Positions 38,574 to 47,482 of a stretch of DNA of 59,283 nt are shown here, in pieces; within the stretch, counting starts at the first letter, position 1, and each line of letters begins with the position of its first letter. Position numbers and translations under genes: made by a program. The notes under the pieces are model-generated. The model did not search any database. It was given only the letters and a program-made list of their open reading frames with translations, and was not told the origin of the DNA. This DNA is from an uncultured Paenibacillus sp. (GTDB taxonomy: Bacteria; Bacillota; Bacilli; Paenibacillales; Paenibacillaceae), in NCBI GenBank assembly GCA_927443375.1, contig CAKMKL010000013.1, positions 1 to 59,283 of the forward strand, in the 5' to 3' direction.

Positions 38574-38758
38574 CTAACGGACTGAAATGCCCCTATTTCC
38601 GGATAAAAGCGTGTTTCCGCAGGCTAACGGACTCCAGCGCGCTTATATCCGGAATTTCAGCCGGAAAATCACTGCCGGGAAGGGAATAAGTGCAGCACGG
38701 TCCGTTAGCCCGCCCGCAACTGCCGGATTGAGTAAATAACGTCATTACGGTCCGTTAA
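38574..38758. repeat. CTAACGGAC short repeats, two direct and two inverted, 50-bp steps
   Basis: CTAACGGACT occurs at 38574-38583 and 38624-38633, exactly 50 bp apart. Their following sequences are partly alike (both contain TATTTCCGGA or TATATCCGGA). The inverted form GTCCGTTA(G/A) occurs at 38700-38708 and 38750-38758, again exactly 50 bp apart. No gene covers them. The rest of the 37.99-39.10 kb gap (38302-38573 and 38759-38940) shows no credible gene. It holds AT-rich sequence with CAATGACA twice (38887-38914), possibly part of the prkA promoter region. Confidence 0.65.
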
Positions 38759-39100
38759 GATTTGTAGTGGCGTGCCTCTTGCTTTTATATGAAGACCATC
38801 AATTGACGTTACTTTAATTAACATAATTGAAGCGATAAATATAATTTTTAATCAATTTCGTTCCAATTCTAGTAATTAACCTCATTCAATGACATTTTTA
38901 TTGTCGAACAATGACAGATAATATGCTAGAATCAAATAGAAACGCTAGTATCATCCTTCAAAGGGTGATATTCAACCACATAGCTTCAAAGAATGTCTCT
39001 GCTGTTCTGTCGGATGCTTCACGGATGCCCTACTACATGTCGCCCGGCCGGTCACCTCGTACCCTTTGCCTTACGGATAATACAATGGGAGGCGGTAAGC

Positions 39101-41002
39101 ATGACGTTCTTAGAGAAACTGTTCACCTATCGGGACAAGGAAAACGACCTCTTCTGGGAGGGTACTTTTCCCGATTATTTAGGGCTTGTCAAAGAACATC
39201 CCCAAATCGCCGGTACCGCCCATGAACTGGTGTTCCGGATGATTGAATCGGCTGGCGTTACTGAGCTTGGCGATGGCCGCAGGGAGTACAAATTTTTTAG
39301 CGGCACCCTGTTCGGCCTTGAGGATTCGATCCAGCTGCTGGTGGAGGAATACTTCCGCCCGGCCGCCCAGCGCCTCGATGTCCGTAAACGGCTGCTGCTG
39401 CTTATGGGTCCGGTCAGCGGCGGGAAGTCTACGCTGGTCACTCTGCTGAAGCACGGGCTCGAAGACTTTACCCGCACCCCTGAAGGTGCGCAATATGCCA
39501 TCAAGGGCTGCCCGATGCAGGAAGAACCACTACATCTCATTCCGCGTGAGCTCCGCGAGGAGTTCCGCCGCGAATACGGCGTTCATATCGAAGGCGATCT
39601 GTGCCCAGTCTGCCGGATGAATCTGGAGCATGAGCATGACGGACGGATCGAGGAGATGCCGGTTGTACGCATACTGTTCTCGGAAAGCGACCGCAAGGGC
39701 ATCGGCACCTTCGCACCCTCCGACCCGAAGTCGCAGGATATTGCCGATCTTACCGGCAGTATCGATTTTTCCACGATCACCCAGTACGGCTCCGAATCGG
39801 ACCCGCGTGCGTACCGGTTCGACGGCGAGCTGAATAAAGCCAACCGCGGCCTGATGGAGTTCCAGGAAATTCTCAAATGTGACGAGAAGTTCCTCTGGAA
39901 TCTGCTGTCGCTGACCCAGGAAGGCAATTTTAAAGCGGGAAGATTCGCCCTAATCTCAGCTGACGAGCTGATCATCGCACACACGAACGAAACCGAATAC
40001 CGCGCCTTTATCTCCAACAAGAAGAACGAAGCCCTCCATTCCCGCATGATCGTCATGCGCATTCCCTATAATCTCAAGGCCTCCCAGGAAGAGCGGATTT
40101 ACCGCAAGCTTGTGGATGCTTCAGGCCTGAACAATCAGGTACACCTAGCCCCCAATGCACTTTGGACGGCGTCCGTCTTCACTGTGCTGTCCCGCCTCAA
40201 AGAACCCAAGAAGACCGGAATTGATCTGCTCAAAAAATTATATCTGTACGACGGCCTGGAAGTGGACGGCATCAAAGGCGGTGACGTGGACGAGCTGTCT
40301 CGGGAGCACTCCGATGAAGGCATGTCCGGGGTTGACCCGCGTTATGTCATTAACCGCATCTCCAGCGCCCTGATTAAGGGCAATAAATCCTGCATCAACG
40401 CATTGGATGTGCTCCGCTCTCTGAAAGAAGGCCTGGATCAGCATGCTTCGATCTCCAAGGAGGAACGCGAGCGGCTGATGAATCTGATTACTTTGGCCCG
40501 CAAGGAATACGACCATAAAGCCAAAACGGAAGTGCAGCGGGCATTCGTCTATTCCTTCGAGGAATCGGCCCGTACGATCCTGAACAACTATCTTGACAAT
40601 GTTGAAGCTTATTGCAGCGGATACAAGATGAGCGATCCGATCACTTCCGAGGAGCATGATCCCGACGAGAAGCTGATGCGCTCCATCGAGGAGCAGATCG
40701 GCATTACCGAGAATCAGAAGCGGGCATTCCGCGAGGAGATTCTGATCAAGATTTCCTCTTATGCCCGCCGGGGGCGGCAGTTCGAATATACTTCGCACGA
40801 GCCGCTGAAGGATGCCATCGAGAAGAAGCTGTTTGCCGATCTTAAGGATGTTATCAAAATCACCACATCGACGATCAACCCGGATGAAGCCCAGGTGAAA
40901 CGGATGAACGAGGTATCCCGCCGGCTGATCGAGCATAACGGCTACTGCGCTACTTGTGCCAACGAACTGATGAAATATGTCGGCAGCTTGCTGAACCGGT
41001 AA
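39101..41002 (+). CDS. prkA: Serine protein kinase PrkA, sporulation-associated
   Basis: A 633-residue protein that is the first gene of the prkA-yhbH-spoVR operon (YeaG-YeaH-YcgB in enteric bacteria). It has an AAA-type P-loop GPVSGGKSTLV near residue 105-115, LTGSIDFSTIT, and a C-terminal kinase-like region. In Bacillus it acts in sporulation, and an ATP-dependent protease-like role has been proposed besides kinase activity. The start at 39101 has GGGAGG 8 bases upstream; the open frame to 38993 has no such site. A 160-bp leader without clear promoter consensus lies before it. Confidence 0.93.
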   Translation: MTFLEKLFTYRDKENDLFWEGTFPDYLGLVKEHPQIAGTAHELVFRMIESAGVTELGDGRREYKFFSGTLFGLEDSIQLLVEEYFRPAAQRLDVRKRLLLLMGPVSGGKSTLVTLLKHGLEDFTRTPEGAQYAIKGCPMQEEPLHLIPRELREEFRREYGVHIEGDLCPVCRMNLEHEHDGRIEEMPVVRILFSESDRKGIGTFAPSDPKSQDIADLTGSIDFSTITQYGSESDPRAYRFDGELNKANRGLMEFQEILKCDEKFLWNLLSLTQEGNFKAGRFALISADELIIAHTNETEYRAFISNKKNEALHSRMIVMRIPYNLKASQEERIYRKLVDASGLNNQVHLAPNALWTASVFTVLSRLKEPKKTGIDLLKKLYLYDGLEVDGIKGGDVDELSREHSDEGMSGVDPRYVINRISSALIKGNKSCINALDVLRSLKEGLDQHASISKEERERLMNLITLARKEYDHKAKTEVQRAFVYSFEESARTILNNYLDNVEAYCSGYKMSDPITSEEHDPDEKLMRSIEEQIGITENQKRAFREEILIKISSYARRGRQFEYTSHEPLKDAIEKKLFADLKDVIKITTSTINPDEAQVKRMNEVSRRLIEHNGYCATCANELMKYVGSLLNR

Positions 41003-41025
41003 ATACCACGCGGGAGGTGACGAAC

Positions 41026-42243
41026 ATGGACAACCGCTTGTTCATGCTCACGCGCGACGACTGGTCGCTGCACCGCAAGGGAGAGCTCGACCAGGAACGT
41101 CATAAGCGCAAGGTAAAAGAAGCAATCCGGCAGAATCTTGCCGATCTGGTCAGTGAAGAATCCATCATTATGCCGCAAGGAGACAAAGTCATCAAGGTTC
41201 CGATCCGAAGTCTAGTTGAGCCTAAGTTCCGCTACAACTATAAGAATGAGCCGCAGGTCGGCCAGGGCCAGGGCGGTACCCAGGTCGGTGATGTTATCGG
41301 CCAGGCCGGTCCGCCAGGGTCCGCAGGTCCGGGCAAAGGCGGCCGCGAAGCCGGAGAGCTGCCAGGCGAGGATGTGTACGAGGCTGAGGTGACGATCGAT
41401 GAGCTGGCGGAGCTGGTCTTTGAGGATTTACAGCTGCCGCGGCTGAAGCCGAAGGCTTCGCCCGACATGACCGTGCCGGACATCCGCTTCGACGATGTGC
41501 GCAAGCAGGGCATGATGTCGAACGTCGACAAGCGGCGTACGCTGTTCGAAGCGATCAAGCGCCAGGCGCTGAGCGGCGGGCTGTCCCCTCAGGTGGCCGC
41601 CGAGTCCTATTCGCTGCCGGAGCTCCCGTCTTCCGCGGGCTCGGTGCTTGGACCGATTACAGGAGATGACCTGCGCTACAAAACCTGGGAGGATATCCGC
41701 CGTCCGCAGTCCTCAGCAGTTGTGCTGGCGATGATGGATACCTCCGGCTCCATGGGTACTTTCGAGAAGTATGTGGCCCGCAGCTTCTTTTTCTGGATGA
41801 CCCGGTTCCTGCGGACCAAATACGACAATGTGCAGATCCGTTTCCTGGCCCACACCACAGATGCCAAAGAGGTCGACGAGGAAGCCTTCTTCCACAAGGC
41901 GGAAAGCGGGGGCACGAAATGTTCCTCGGTCTACGAACTGGCGCTGCGTATTCTGGAGAATGAATATCCGCCAGGCCAGCATAATGCATATGCGTTCCAT
42001 TTCTCTGACGGTGACAATCTGGACAGCGATAATCCGGTTACACTCCGTCTGGCCGGCGAACTGCTGAAGAGGGTTAATATGCTCGGTTACGGCGAAATCC
42101 GCCAGCATGTATACGGAAGCAAACAGCTGTGGGAAGCCCTGTCCGCGTTATCCTCCCCCTCCTTCTCCCGTTCACTGCTGAAGGAAAAAGAGGATGTCTT
42201 CAAAACGCTGCAGGCTTTCTTCGGCGAAGAACTAGCAAGCTGA
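41026..42243 (+). CDS. yhbH: YhbH, DUF444 protein with VWA-like domain
   Basis: A 405-residue protein. An N-terminal basic region precedes a glycine-rich linker near residues 85-125 (GQGQGGTQVGDVIGQAGPPG). A C-terminal von Willebrand A-like fold contains the metal motif DTSGSMGTFEKY, a threonine in AHTTDAKEVDEE and FHFSDGDNLDS. Bacillus yhbH mutants sporulate poorly. The ATG at 41026 has GGGAGGTGA at 6-7 bases and begins 23 bp after prkA; a longer frame from 40954 overlaps prkA and is unlikely. Confidence 0.93.
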   Translation: MDNRLFMLTRDDWSLHRKGELDQERHKRKVKEAIRQNLADLVSEESIIMPQGDKVIKVPIRSLVEPKFRYNYKNEPQVGQGQGGTQVGDVIGQAGPPGSAGPGKGGREAGELPGEDVYEAEVTIDELAELVFEDLQLPRLKPKASPDMTVPDIRFDDVRKQGMMSNVDKRRTLFEAIKRQALSGGLSPQVAAESYSLPELPSSAGSVLGPITGDDLRYKTWEDIRRPQSSAVVLAMMDTSGSMGTFEKYVARSFFFWMTRFLRTKYDNVQIRFLAHTTDAKEVDEEAFFHKAESGGTKCSSVYELALRILENEYPPGQHNAYAFHFSDGDNLDSDNPVTLRLAGELLKRVNMLGYGEIRQHVYGSKQLWEALSALSSPSFSRSLLKEKEDVFKTLQAFFGEELAS

Positions 42244-42276
42244 CATTACCGGTCTATTCAATCTGGAGGTGAGACG

Positions 42277-43527
42277 ATGCTGCTGGACAATGAAATGCTG
42301 CTGCTGGAGCAGTCAGTAGAGCAGCTGACTGCCCTGGCGCTGGAGAACGGGCTGGATTTTTTCCCGATGCGCTACCATTTGTGCCCTCCCGAGGTACTCT
42401 ACTCGATCGGCGCTTACGGGATGCCGACCCGGTTCGCGCACTGGAGCTTCGGCAAAGCCTATCACCGGATGAAATCGGAGTATAATCACGGGCTGAGCAA
42501 AATCTATGAGCTTGTCATTAACTCCAACCCCTGCTACGCCTTCCTGCTGGACAGCAATACGCTGCTGCAGAATAAGCTGATTGTGGCTCATGTACTCGGA
42601 CACAGCGATTTCTTCAAGAACAACGCCATGTTCGGCGGAACCGACCGCAGCATGGTAGAGCGGATGGCGGTCTTCGCCGACCGGATCGACCGGTTCAGCC
42701 AGGAATACGGGGCTCATGAGGTCGAGCGGTTCCTCGACGCGGGCATCGCCATCCAGGAGCATGTAGATCCGTTCCCCGCACGCTCCGGCCATGCCGGCGG
42801 CTTCCGTGAAAGTGACGGCGGGGTGAAGGATGTCATCGGCTTCATCGCCTCGCACAGCCGGTACCTTGAGGAATGGCAGCGCGAGATTCTCCACATGCTG
42901 CGCGCCGAAATGCTCTATTTCTGGCCGCAGATGGAGACGAAGATTATGAACGAGGGCTGGGCCAGCTATTGGCATCTCAAGCTGGTGCGGGAGCTGGAGC
43001 TCACCGGTTCGGAAATTATCGAATTCTCCAAGATGAACTCCGGCGTTATCCAGCCCTCCCCGGGGCGGATCAATCCCTATTATCTCGGGCTGATGATGCT
43101 GCGGCATATCGAGAAGAAGGAGGGCCTGGCGGCGCTGTTCGAAATCCGCGAGATGGAATCGGATGTCTCCTTCATCCGCAACTACCTGACCCGCGGGCTG
43201 GCTGAAGAGATGGACTTATTCCTGTATAAGCAGGAAGGGCAGGCATACAAAGTGACCGCAAACAGCCTGGATGAGATCAAGGATAACCTCATCCGCTCAC
43301 GGACTAACGGCGGCTTCCCCTATTTGACAGTCAAGGATGATGACCTGCACGGCCGCGGTGAGCTGCTGATCGACAACCGCTTCGAGGGGCTGGAGCTGGA
43401 CCGGAAATACGTGGAACGTACACTGCCGATGGTCCAGTTGCTCTGGGGCCGGTCGGTTCACCTGCAGACCATCGTGAACGGCAAGGAAAAGACCTATTCG
43501 TATGACGGCAAACAGCTTGCCGGATAA
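42277..43527 (+). CDS. spoVR: Stage V sporulation protein R
   Basis: A 416-residue protein of the SpoVR family, needed for normal spore cortex formation in Bacillus. Typical stretches are FPMRYHLCPPEVLYSIGAYG, YNHGLSKIYELVINSNPCYA, VLGHSDFFKNNAMF and MNEGWASYWHLKLVRE, with a C-terminal SpoVR-like domain. TGGAGGTGA precedes the ATG, and a strong terminator follows. It closes the three-gene operon, whose order is conserved among spore formers. Confidence 0.95.
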   Translation: MLLDNEMLLLEQSVEQLTALALENGLDFFPMRYHLCPPEVLYSIGAYGMPTRFAHWSFGKAYHRMKSEYNHGLSKIYELVINSNPCYAFLLDSNTLLQNKLIVAHVLGHSDFFKNNAMFGGTDRSMVERMAVFADRIDRFSQEYGAHEVERFLDAGIAIQEHVDPFPARSGHAGGFRESDGGVKDVIGFIASHSRYLEEWQREILHMLRAEMLYFWPQMETKIMNEGWASYWHLKLVRELELTGSEIIEFSKMNSGVIQPSPGRINPYYLGLMMLRHIEKKEGLAALFEIREMESDVSFIRNYLTRGLAEEMDLFLYKQEGQAYKVTANSLDEIKDNLIRSRTNGGFPYLTVKDDDLHGRGELLIDNRFEGLELDRKYVERTLPMVQLLWGRSVHLQTIVNGKEKTYSYDGKQLAG

Positions 43528-43559
43528 CGGCACACCGGAGAAGTGAATGCTGCACAATA

Positions 43560-43593
43560 AGACCCGCCGGAAAAAAACTCCGGCGGGTCTTTT
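43560..43593 (+). terminator. Intrinsic terminator of the prkA-yhbH-spoVR operon
   Basis: A 12-bp perfect stem (AGACCCGCCGGA with TCCGGCGGGTCT) with a 7-base A-rich loop and a T-run. The minus-strand T-run lies in the loop, so it acts mainly on the plus strand. Confidence 0.93.
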
Positions 43594-43621
43594 ACAGCAG
43601 AATCAGCCGTTCTTACATTAG

Positions 43622-43677
43622 GGCCGCAGAGGCTGGGCTCGGCCAAGCTTAACAGCCGATGGTTACCCACCTGCGGC
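43622..43677. other. Compact multi-stem structured element, function unknown
   Basis: A closed three-stem stack lies in the gap between spoVR and the esterase gene. The outer stem is GCCGCAG (43623-43629) with CTGCGGC (43671-43677). The middle stem is GG-c-TGGG (43631-43637) with CCCACC (43666-43671). The inner stem is TCGGC (43639-43643) with GCCGA (43655-43659) closing an 11-base loop CAAGCTTAACA, with a TGGTTA internal bulge on the 3' side. There is no T-tail, so it is not an ordinary terminator. I could not match it to a known RNA class by eye. The strand is undetermined. Confidence 0.5.
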
Positions 43678-43750
43678 TCGAAGGATGATCGTAGAGAAGC
43701 TTTACTTCGGATGGATCATGCCCGGCGGCGTACTCTTCCAGTCTCTATGC

Positions 43751-44716
43751 TTAAAGAAACCATTCCGGAAACCATTGTTTCAGCGATTTAAGCTTGGCCT
43801 CGGTCTGAATCGCTCCCCCGCCCTCATGGGCATTGAACGGATAAATGTTGATTTCTTTCTCCCCGGCAATCCGGTTATAGGTAGCAAAATACATCTCCGG
43901 CGGGCAGGTTTCATCCTTCAGGGCTACGGAGGCAAGCACCTTGCAGGTGATCCGACTGGCCATATTCATGGTATCGAAATAGCTCAGCTCATTCATCACC
44001 AGATCCAGTTCTTCCGGATGATGGCGGAGATAATCGGCTACCGCGGCAAAAGCGCCATGCTCACCCTCTATTCTCCGCACCAGATTACTGTTGCTCGGAA
44101 CATCCGCGAGTGCTGCTGCAGGCCTGTCATCCAGCGCGGCCATTGCCATCGTCAAAGCCCCGCCCTGGCTGCCGCCTTCAACGACAATCCGCTTAGGATC
44201 AACCTCCGGCTGGGCGCAGGCAAAATCGATCGCCTTCATACAGTCCATATATTGATAGCGGTAATAATACTCATATTTACTGCGCACACCTTTACTGGCA
44301 AGGTTCATGGAGTATCCCCAGGACGAAGGGGCCCGGCTGCCGGTGCGTCCGCCTTGCTCCCTGCAGTCAATCGACACCACGGCAAAACCCATCAATACCC
44401 AGTGCATGAACTCAGAAGGTTCACCCCGGCTGCCGTTAAATCCGTGATAATGAATTAAGCACGGGTACTTCTCCTTTTGCATGAAGTCAGGAACAATATA
44501 CCACCCGTGCACCGGCGTTGTATCCATCCCGTCAAAGCTGATCTCATATACGCTTACTTGCTCAATGGGATAGGTTATTTTTTGTCTGCTGCTATTCAAA
44601 GGAACAGCCCTAGCCTCGGAAATGGTTTCCTCCCAAAACTGGTCAAAGTCCTCCTGCCGGGTAAGCTCCGGCTTATAGTTGAATAATTCCTTCGTAACAT
44701 CCTCCAGGTAACCCAT
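43751..44716 (-). CDS. axeA: CE7 acetyl xylan esterase/cephalosporin-C deacetylase
   Basis: A 321-residue alpha/beta hydrolase of carbohydrate esterase family 7. The nucleophile serine lies in VEGGSQGGAL, the aspartate in ALKDETCPP and the histidine in NAHEGGG. The family RGQ motif appears as DCREQGGRTG, a small variation. There is no signal peptide, so it deacetylates imported short xylooligosaccharides or other acetylated compounds. It complements the GH67/GH52 genes 15 kb away. GGGAG precedes the ATG. Confidence 0.92.
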   Translation of the reverse strand: MGYLEDVTKELFNYKPELTRQEDFDQFWEETISEARAVPLNSSRQKITYPIEQVSVYEISFDGMDTTPVHGWYIVPDFMQKEKYPCLIHYHGFNGSRGEPSEFMHWVLMGFAVVSIDCREQGGRTGSRAPSSWGYSMNLASKGVRSKYEYYYRYQYMDCMKAIDFACAQPEVDPKRIVVEGGSQGGALTMAMAALDDRPAAALADVPSNSNLVRRIEGEHGAFAAVADYLRHHPEELDLVMNELSYFDTMNMASRITCKVLASVALKDETCPPEMYFATYNRIAGEKEINIYPFNAHEGGGAIQTEAKLKSLKQWFPEWFL

Positions 44717-44749
44717 GTTCTCTACTCCCTTAATGCTTATTTCTGAACA

Positions 44750-45829
44750 TTATTCTGTAATGCCAAAATCATGCAGCAGCTCCTGAGCATCGAGCGCAGG
44801 CAATCCCAGCGGGGTGCGTAAGCTCTGCAGCTTCTCCACCAGATCCGCTTCGTTCGCATACGCGTATGGACTCTTCCATTCCGATTCCAGCGTGAGCAGT
44901 TCACTGGATGCAGGCTTCATGGAGTTATAATTCAGAATCCAGCTCTTCAGCTGATCTTTACTGATATCGGTACGGATATTATCACCCAGAATGTCGATGA
45001 TCTCGCCCCACTTGGCAATTCCGCTCACGGAATCCAGCTTATCCAGGATGAGGTTCAGCACCTCCTGCTGCCGTTCATTGCGGGAGAAATCGGACGACTC
45101 TGCGGTTCCCCGGTTGGATTTGCGGTAGCGGACGAAATCCAGAGCTTCTTTGCCGCTTAAATGCTGCATCCCTTTTTTCAGGTTAATATTGGTGCCGTCG
45201 GCATTATCCACGTACCGCATATCCATCGGCACATTGATATCGAGTCCGCCAAGCTCATCCACGATGCTGCTGAACGCTGCAAAATTAATCAGAATCATAT
45301 GCTCAATATCCATTTGCAGGATACTGCCGTAGAACTCTTTTGTTTTGCTTAAATCCTCGTCCTTGTTATGTGCGTAATAATAGGCATAGTAGTAATTGGC
45401 CTTATGCGACCCGATCTCACTGCTTGTGATCTTCAGATCACGGGGGATCGACAGGATAGACAGCTTCCTGGTAACAGGCTCATAGACCACCGGCATCAGC
45501 ACATCCGTATTCAGCGTCCCTCCGCTACCGCTTCTGTTATCCACACCGGTGAGTAAAAAGGTAAGCGGCTTATTCTCATCCTTTTCCCCCGCAGCCTCAG
45601 CGTCTGCCGATGCTCCGGGCACTGGTGATGCAGGACCAGCGGTTTCAGCGGGAGCCGTTCCCGATGCTGAAATCCGCTCAAGCGCACGTTCGGCCTTAAA
45701 ATACAGTGTTCCGGCATAAACAGCTCCGGCGATCAGACATGAGCCAAGTACAACTGAGACACTAAGCAGTATCTTGCGGGTACGTTTTTTGCTGCGCTGT
45801 GCCTTCCTTCTCTTGCTTCGTTCCTCCAT
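44750..45829 (-). CDS. LCP (LytR-CpsA-Psr) family cell-wall ligase
   Basis: A 359-residue protein. A lysine/arginine-rich cytoplasmic start (residues 1-20), one transmembrane segment (about 22-44) and a proline-alanine-rich linker (about 55-80) lead into an extracellular LCP domain. That domain contains LLTGVDNRSG, ILSIPRDLKI and FVRYRKSN, whose arginines bind the polyprenyl pyrophosphate. LCP proteins attach teichoic acid or other glycopolymers to peptidoglycan. GGAGGAAGGG precedes the ATG. Confidence 0.92.
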   Translation of the reverse strand: MEERSKRRKAQRSKKRTRKILLSVSVVLGSCLIAGAVYAGTLYFKAERALERISASGTAPAETAGPASPVPGASADAEAAGEKDENKPLTFLLTGVDNRSGSGGTLNTDVLMPVVYEPVTRKLSILSIPRDLKITSSEIGSHKANYYYAYYYAHNKDEDLSKTKEFYGSILQMDIEHMILINFAAFSSIVDELGGLDINVPMDMRYVDNADGTNINLKKGMQHLSGKEALDFVRYRKSNRGTAESSDFSRNERQQEVLNLILDKLDSVSGIAKWGEIIDILGDNIRTDISKDQLKSWILNYNSMKPASSELLTLESEWKSPYAYANEADLVEKLQSLRTPLGLPALDAQELLHDFGITE

Positions 45830-46019
45830 TCCCTTCCTCCTGCTTCCCTCTCATTAACGTTATAAGTTGTAAATGATTATACCACAGGCTAATAAAGCCG
45901 CTTGCTAAAAAGTGGAAGAGGATGCGATTGCGAATGCGTTTTCATTGAATTGTCATCACATGCAGGCCGTTTCAAAAGGTGTATAATAATAGGAACTTAC
46001 CAAAAAAGGATGTCTTGAC

Positions 46020-46988
46020 ATGCTTCTTGCTGTGAACCGTGTGCTTAACCGGATGATGCCGCTGATCACTCCGCTGAGTGTCCTGACCGGGGTGCTCTGC
46101 GGCAGTGCGCTTACTCCTTATACCTTTTTGTCTCCCTGGCTGTTTGCTTTTATGACGTTTGCCGGCAGCATCAGTCTTGGATTTAAAGATTTTGTGAATG
46201 TGCTCAAAAAGCCCCTGCCCCTGTTCGCGTGCTTATTCATCCTTCATCTGGCCATGCCGCTGGTTGCCTACGGACTCGGGAATGTGCTCTACCACTCAGA
46301 TGAATTCACCATCACCGGCCTTGTGCTTGCTGCAGTAATTCCTACGGGGATCAGCAGCTTTATCTGGGTCAGCATTTATAAAGGCAACACCGCCCTCACC
46401 CTCTCGATCATTCTGATCGACACGCTGCTGGCTCCCTTTATCGTACCGGGTGTGCTTTCCGTGCTGATTGGAACCAGTGTAGAGCTGGATACCTGGGCCA
46501 TGATGAGCAGCCTCTTCTGGATGATTGTTGTACCCTCTCTGCTGGGCATGGTGCTTAATGAATGGAGCAAAGGGGCGGTCGCTCCTGTATGGAGCCCGAG
46601 ACTGAACCCGCTGTCCAAACTGTTTATGGCTGCTGTGATTATGATTAACGGGTCTGTTATTTCCCCGTACCTGGCGGACATCAATCTGCATCTGGTCGGC
46701 CTGGCCGCTGTTATTGTGCTGATGGCTTCCACCGGCTATTGTCTTTGCTTCCTCACCGCCAGTCTTCTGCGCTGGAACGAAGCAGATGAAGTCGCCCTGC
46801 TCTTCAATGGCGGCATGCGCAATATCAGCGCCGGCGCGGTACTCGCAGTGTCCTATTTCCCCGCTCCGGTCGCCGTCCCCGTCGTACTAGGTATGGTGTT
46901 CCAGCAGTTGCTCGCTTCGCTGGTAGGCTTCCTGCTCGGCCGCCGCTCCAGGGTCAATCATGCAGCCGACCGGACTTCGGCGGCCTGA
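46020..46988 (+). CDS. Bile acid:sodium symporter family (BASS) transporter
   Basis: A 322-residue membrane protein with about ten hydrophobic segments. It shows the BASS pattern of GSISLGFKDFVNVLKKP near the start, LAAVIPTGISSFIWVSIYKGN in the middle, and FNGGMRNISAGAVLAVSYF near the end, corresponding to the crossover helices. Physiological substrates of bacterial members include organic acids such as pantoate or pyruvate; this one's substrate is unknown. AAAGGA precedes the ATG. Confidence 0.82.
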   Translation: MLLAVNRVLNRMMPLITPLSVLTGVLCGSALTPYTFLSPWLFAFMTFAGSISLGFKDFVNVLKKPLPLFACLFILHLAMPLVAYGLGNVLYHSDEFTITGLVLAAVIPTGISSFIWVSIYKGNTALTLSIILIDTLLAPFIVPGVLSVLIGTSVELDTWAMMSSLFWMIVVPSLLGMVLNEWSKGAVAPVWSPRLNPLSKLFMAAVIMINGSVISPYLADINLHLVGLAAVIVLMASTGYCLCFLTASLLRWNEADEVALLFNGGMRNISAGAVLAVSYFPAPVAVPVVLGMVFQQLLASLVGFLLGRRSRVNHAADRTSAA

Positions 46989-47078
46989 GCGAAGGGCCGG
47001 GGATAAGGTGAGCAAGCCCCCGGCTTCTAACCCTGTCCCTCCCGGCTCGTTTGGAGCCGGGAGGGCTGAAGGACTGAT

Positions 47079-47372
47079 GCCCGCCTGCGGCGAATTCAAA
47101 GGGATTTTTACCTTTAATTCCTCCATATCGCCCGAATGCGCCGAAATCAAAGGGATTTTTACCTTTAATTCCCCCATATCGCCCGAATGCGCCGAAATCA
47201 AAGGGATTTTTACCTTTATTTCCTCCATATTGCCCGAATGCGCCGAAATCAAAGGGATTTTTACCTTTATTTCCTCCATATTGCCCGAATGCGCCGAAAT
47301 CCACGGTACTTTTACCTCTAATCCCCCCATACTGCCCACTTGCGGCGAAATCAAAGTTACTTTACCTGGGCC
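47079..47372. repeat. 51-bp tandem repeat, five and a half copies
   Basis: Units begin at 47079, 47130, 47181, 47232, 47283 and 47334, exactly 51 bp apart; the last is partial. Units 2-4 are nearly identical and the outer ones diverge. Each contains a hairpin core AAAGG-GATTTTTA-CCTTT. In reverse complement a unit reads GGAGGAAATAAAGG, then TAAAAATCCCTTT, sharing GGAGGAAAT and AAATCCC with the array at 6872-7057. Because 51 is divisible by three and the unit lacks stops in several frames, open frames appear on both strands, but none has a proper start or a family. The repeat sits between convergent genes in an otherwise empty 494-bp gap. Confidence 0.92.
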
Positions 47373-47482
47373 TCAGATCCCACCAACATAATCTCAGGTA
47401 CCCCACACTTTCTCACCTTGCATCACACCCTGTAAAACGAGCAAAGGCAGCGAAGTTGCCTCCGCCGCCTTTACAACCAGGT

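Noticed and set aside
38850-38940. Sigma-E or sigma-A promoter for prkA
   Set aside because: Several AT-rich words are present, but no pair of boxes has proper spacing, so no promoter is called even though sporulation control is expected.
47079-47372. CRISPR array
   Set aside because: The repeats are directly contiguous without unique spacers, and no cas genes are present.
46887-47391. Long open frames on both strands across the 51-bp repeat, encoding 17-residue repeats such as KVKIPLISAHSG
   Set aside because: The unit length is a multiple of three and lacks stops in several frames, so the frames are a by-product. None has a ribosome-binding site or single-copy domain, and one overlaps the end of the transporter gene.
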